Assembly (NCBI RefSeq): GCF_036884655.1
Contig: NC_088357.1
Location: 7,241,001 to 7,305,000, forward strand
DNA from: Musa acuminata AAA Group
Taxonomy: Eukaryota > Streptophyta > Magnoliopsida > Zingiberales > Musaceae
DNA: 64,000 nt
Direction: 5' to 3'
Every line of letters begins with the position of its first letter. Position 1 is the first letter of the stretch. The notes beneath the pieces were generated by a model. That model saw nothing but the letters and a program-made list of their open reading frames with translations, made no database searches and had not been told where the DNA came from. Both the position numbers and the translations under genes were made by a program. Below, in pieces: positions 62,228-64,000 of the stretch.

Positions 62228-63116
62228 TTATTTTTCCATCCAAACCCATCCTAAATTTGATCTGCCTGCGCTGCTGCCATCCTCATTATGAAAGTGAAGC
62301 AGACTACTAGATGATTTATAGCCTGGTATCCTCTGAAGTACAGAATCAATCAATGCAACATCAAAGCAAGTAAATGCCAACGAAATAATGCACAAACATA
62401 AATACCATTATTTCACAATTTCATGTTCGGCTCAACGAGGAAAACTACACAAACTACACAATTGGCATGAGCACTCTAAGTGACGACAGGCAAAAGATTA
62501 AAGAAAAAAACATTACTTATAATTCATCCTAAAAGTCCTGAAACTTTAAATAATATTTCTGTAAGTTCCAGCAAATTGCTTCAGATATAGTAAAGATTCA
62601 TTCACAACCAGAAAAGAAGAGCAGATATAGGATCAGTTCTCTCAGGTCTTATTTGGCTGAGCTAGGATCGGTTTTATCTCAGTTTATCTGGAATCAAGAT
62701 ATATATTGTTCAAAGTAGCACGGCAATATCACAGTCAGCACCAAGGCAGGTTAACTAAGCCATCACTTAAAACACATTGTTCAGATTTCGAGTTCACGGA
62801 TTACAATTTTCTAGACTACAATTCATATCTTATAAACAAGTTTTGTTTTGACTTCGCATACTATGTAAAACACATGCAGAAATAGGAAACAAATACTTTG
62901 TGAACCATCCACCTGAATCCTCTGCTGCAAATACCAGTAGTCACTGAACAAGGATCGCATGGAGGCATTTGGCATCAGAAGTCTATGGTAGGTGAAGTCC
63001 TAAAAGCAATAAGGTTACTTGGTGATACTTGTCAAATAACTTACCTCAGGGTAGCAGTCTTGATTAATGACTTCCCGGGTTTCTGGATTAACAGAGACCG
63101 AACAAGAAATTTTTCC
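62228..63116 (-). CDS. Unidentified protein, C-terminal three exons (partial at the right edge)
   Basis: Three consecutive minus-strand exons, all in phase 0 with clean splice sites: 63045-63116 (24 codons), 62913-62999 (29 codons) and 62228-62332 (34 codons plus stop TAA). They join as ...NPETREVINQDCYPE, then DFTYHRLLMPNASMRSLF...YWYLQQRIQ, then RIPGYKSSSSLLHF...GWVWMEK. Acceptors are CTGCAG, CTTTTAG and TACTTCAG; donors are GAG|GTAA and CAG|GTGG. The joined 87-residue tail has ordinary protein composition and no membrane span. I do not recognise the family. Upstream exons must lie beyond 64000 or in the sequence right of 63117, where I saw none. Confidence 0.55.
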
Positions 63117-64000
63117 CTGCAGATTTGCACAGAATAGCAGGTAATTGATGTATAGATTAGAGAGAAAAGGAACATACTGAAGACACAGAGGTTATCTTTG
63201 TTGCTTCCTACAGAAGAGAAAAAATTTCTCACAGATTGTAATTCACAGCTACAGGGCATTAACAGGGGTTGTTTTTCATGTACACATACATGATTAGACT
63301 AACTGAGAACACATTTAAGAGAAAAGTTTATGTCCACAGTTCTCCATCTAAAGATCGATAACTTCTGGCATGAATATTTTTTTTCTCCCATCATGAACAA
63401 GTAGTCAAGTACATACTTGCACATGCTCTGTAGTGAATTAAATCAAAAGATATGGAGGAACTTGGATTCGCTCATGCCTTTCTCTTTTTTAACTCTCTTC
63501 TTCACTTTCTTCACATTTGTACAACAATATAGCTTCAATAAGTACAGATGTTATGTACACTCCTTCAATAAATCAAAGGTAATAAAATAAAAATACAAAT
63601 AGTGTATGTTGTTGTTGTTTGCTTTATCGGAAGAGAGAAAAATCGTACTGATCAAGATGTTGTTATACCGATAACTAGTAGTAAAGTTATCACTAATCAA
63701 TAAGGTCGATATGCCAAACATTAGAAATTAAATGGTACATATTTTGTTGAGTCGATAAAGCATACTCATGTTATTAAGTGGGACATGGCAATGAGATGTT
63801 CTCCCGTCTAATAAGTCTCAAAAAATCAAAGAACATGAAGAATGGTTTTCAAACTAGTAAGAATTTGATCTATCGAAACACATCTTTATTAGTTTTCTTC
63901 AAGAAAATCTAGCCTTTGGAATAAAAAATACTAAGCAGATGCTCTACACACCCGTATTCCAAAATTTTTGCTTCTGTTGTCCTGTGTGTGTTTGTCTTAA
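63117..64000. other. Right-edge sequence, probably intron of the unidentified gene
   Basis: AT-rich, without a coding-looking block. It is consistent with a long intron upstream of the exon at 63045-63116 on the minus strand. Confidence 0.4.

Overview
The window is nuclear DNA from a flowering plant, most likely a commelinid monocot and plausibly a Zingiberales species (Musa/Ensete type). Seen: eight intron-containing or compact plant genes, AT-rich spacers, many CT/GA and TA microsatellites and LTR retrotransposon remains. The copper amine oxidase and sugar transporter exons are very GC-rich, whereas the VPS35 and WNK exons are AT-rich; this two-class gene composition is typical of commelinid monocots. 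The genus is inference.

Layout: (1) 320-3041 (+), an APR-like (APRL) thioredoxin-fold membrane protein. (2) 4555-4749 (-), a GPI-anchored arabinogalactan peptide. (3) 5766-~9295, an old gag-only LTR retrotransposon with two internal tandem arrays. (4) 11273-13445 (-), a neprosin/DUF239 secreted protein in seven exons. (5) 19218-22155 (-), a WNK kinase in seven exons. (6) 23950-24215, a copia relic joined to a TA microsatellite. (7) 26010-28686, a 2.7-kb solo-LTR-like insertion with a perfect 5-bp target duplication. (8) about 30938-31290 (-), an unidentified transcribed-looking exon upstream of and divergent from VPS35. (9) 31812-47441 (+), VPS35 in 22 exons, with long introns holding duplications and old repeats. 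(10) 48055-50674 (+), a copper amine oxidase in five exons. (11) 50912-54353, a structurally complete gag-only LTR element with perfect target duplication. (12) 55255-56617 (+), a stellacyanin/mavicyanin-type phytocyanin. (13) 59189-61042 (-), an STP hexose/H+ symporter in four exons. (14) 62228-63116 (-), the three last exons of an unidentified gene running off the right edge.

The genes are ordinary, unlinked plant genes and do not form a pathway. Spliced reading frames were rebuilt by hand from GT/AG sites; in all eight complete gene models (single-exon AGP included) the exon lengths sum to a multiple of three. Three of the products are secreted or cell-surface proteins (AGP, phytocyanin, probably amine oxidase), one is a plasma-membrane carrier, and VPS35 acts in endosomal sorting.

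The most notable signal is a pair of ~3.5-kb non-autonomous LTR elements 45 kb apart that share LTR starts, a primer-site-like motif, a gag-only coding region and a tandem array of 58-bp period placed after gag, although their arrays differ in sequence. No cryptic multi-gene system was found.
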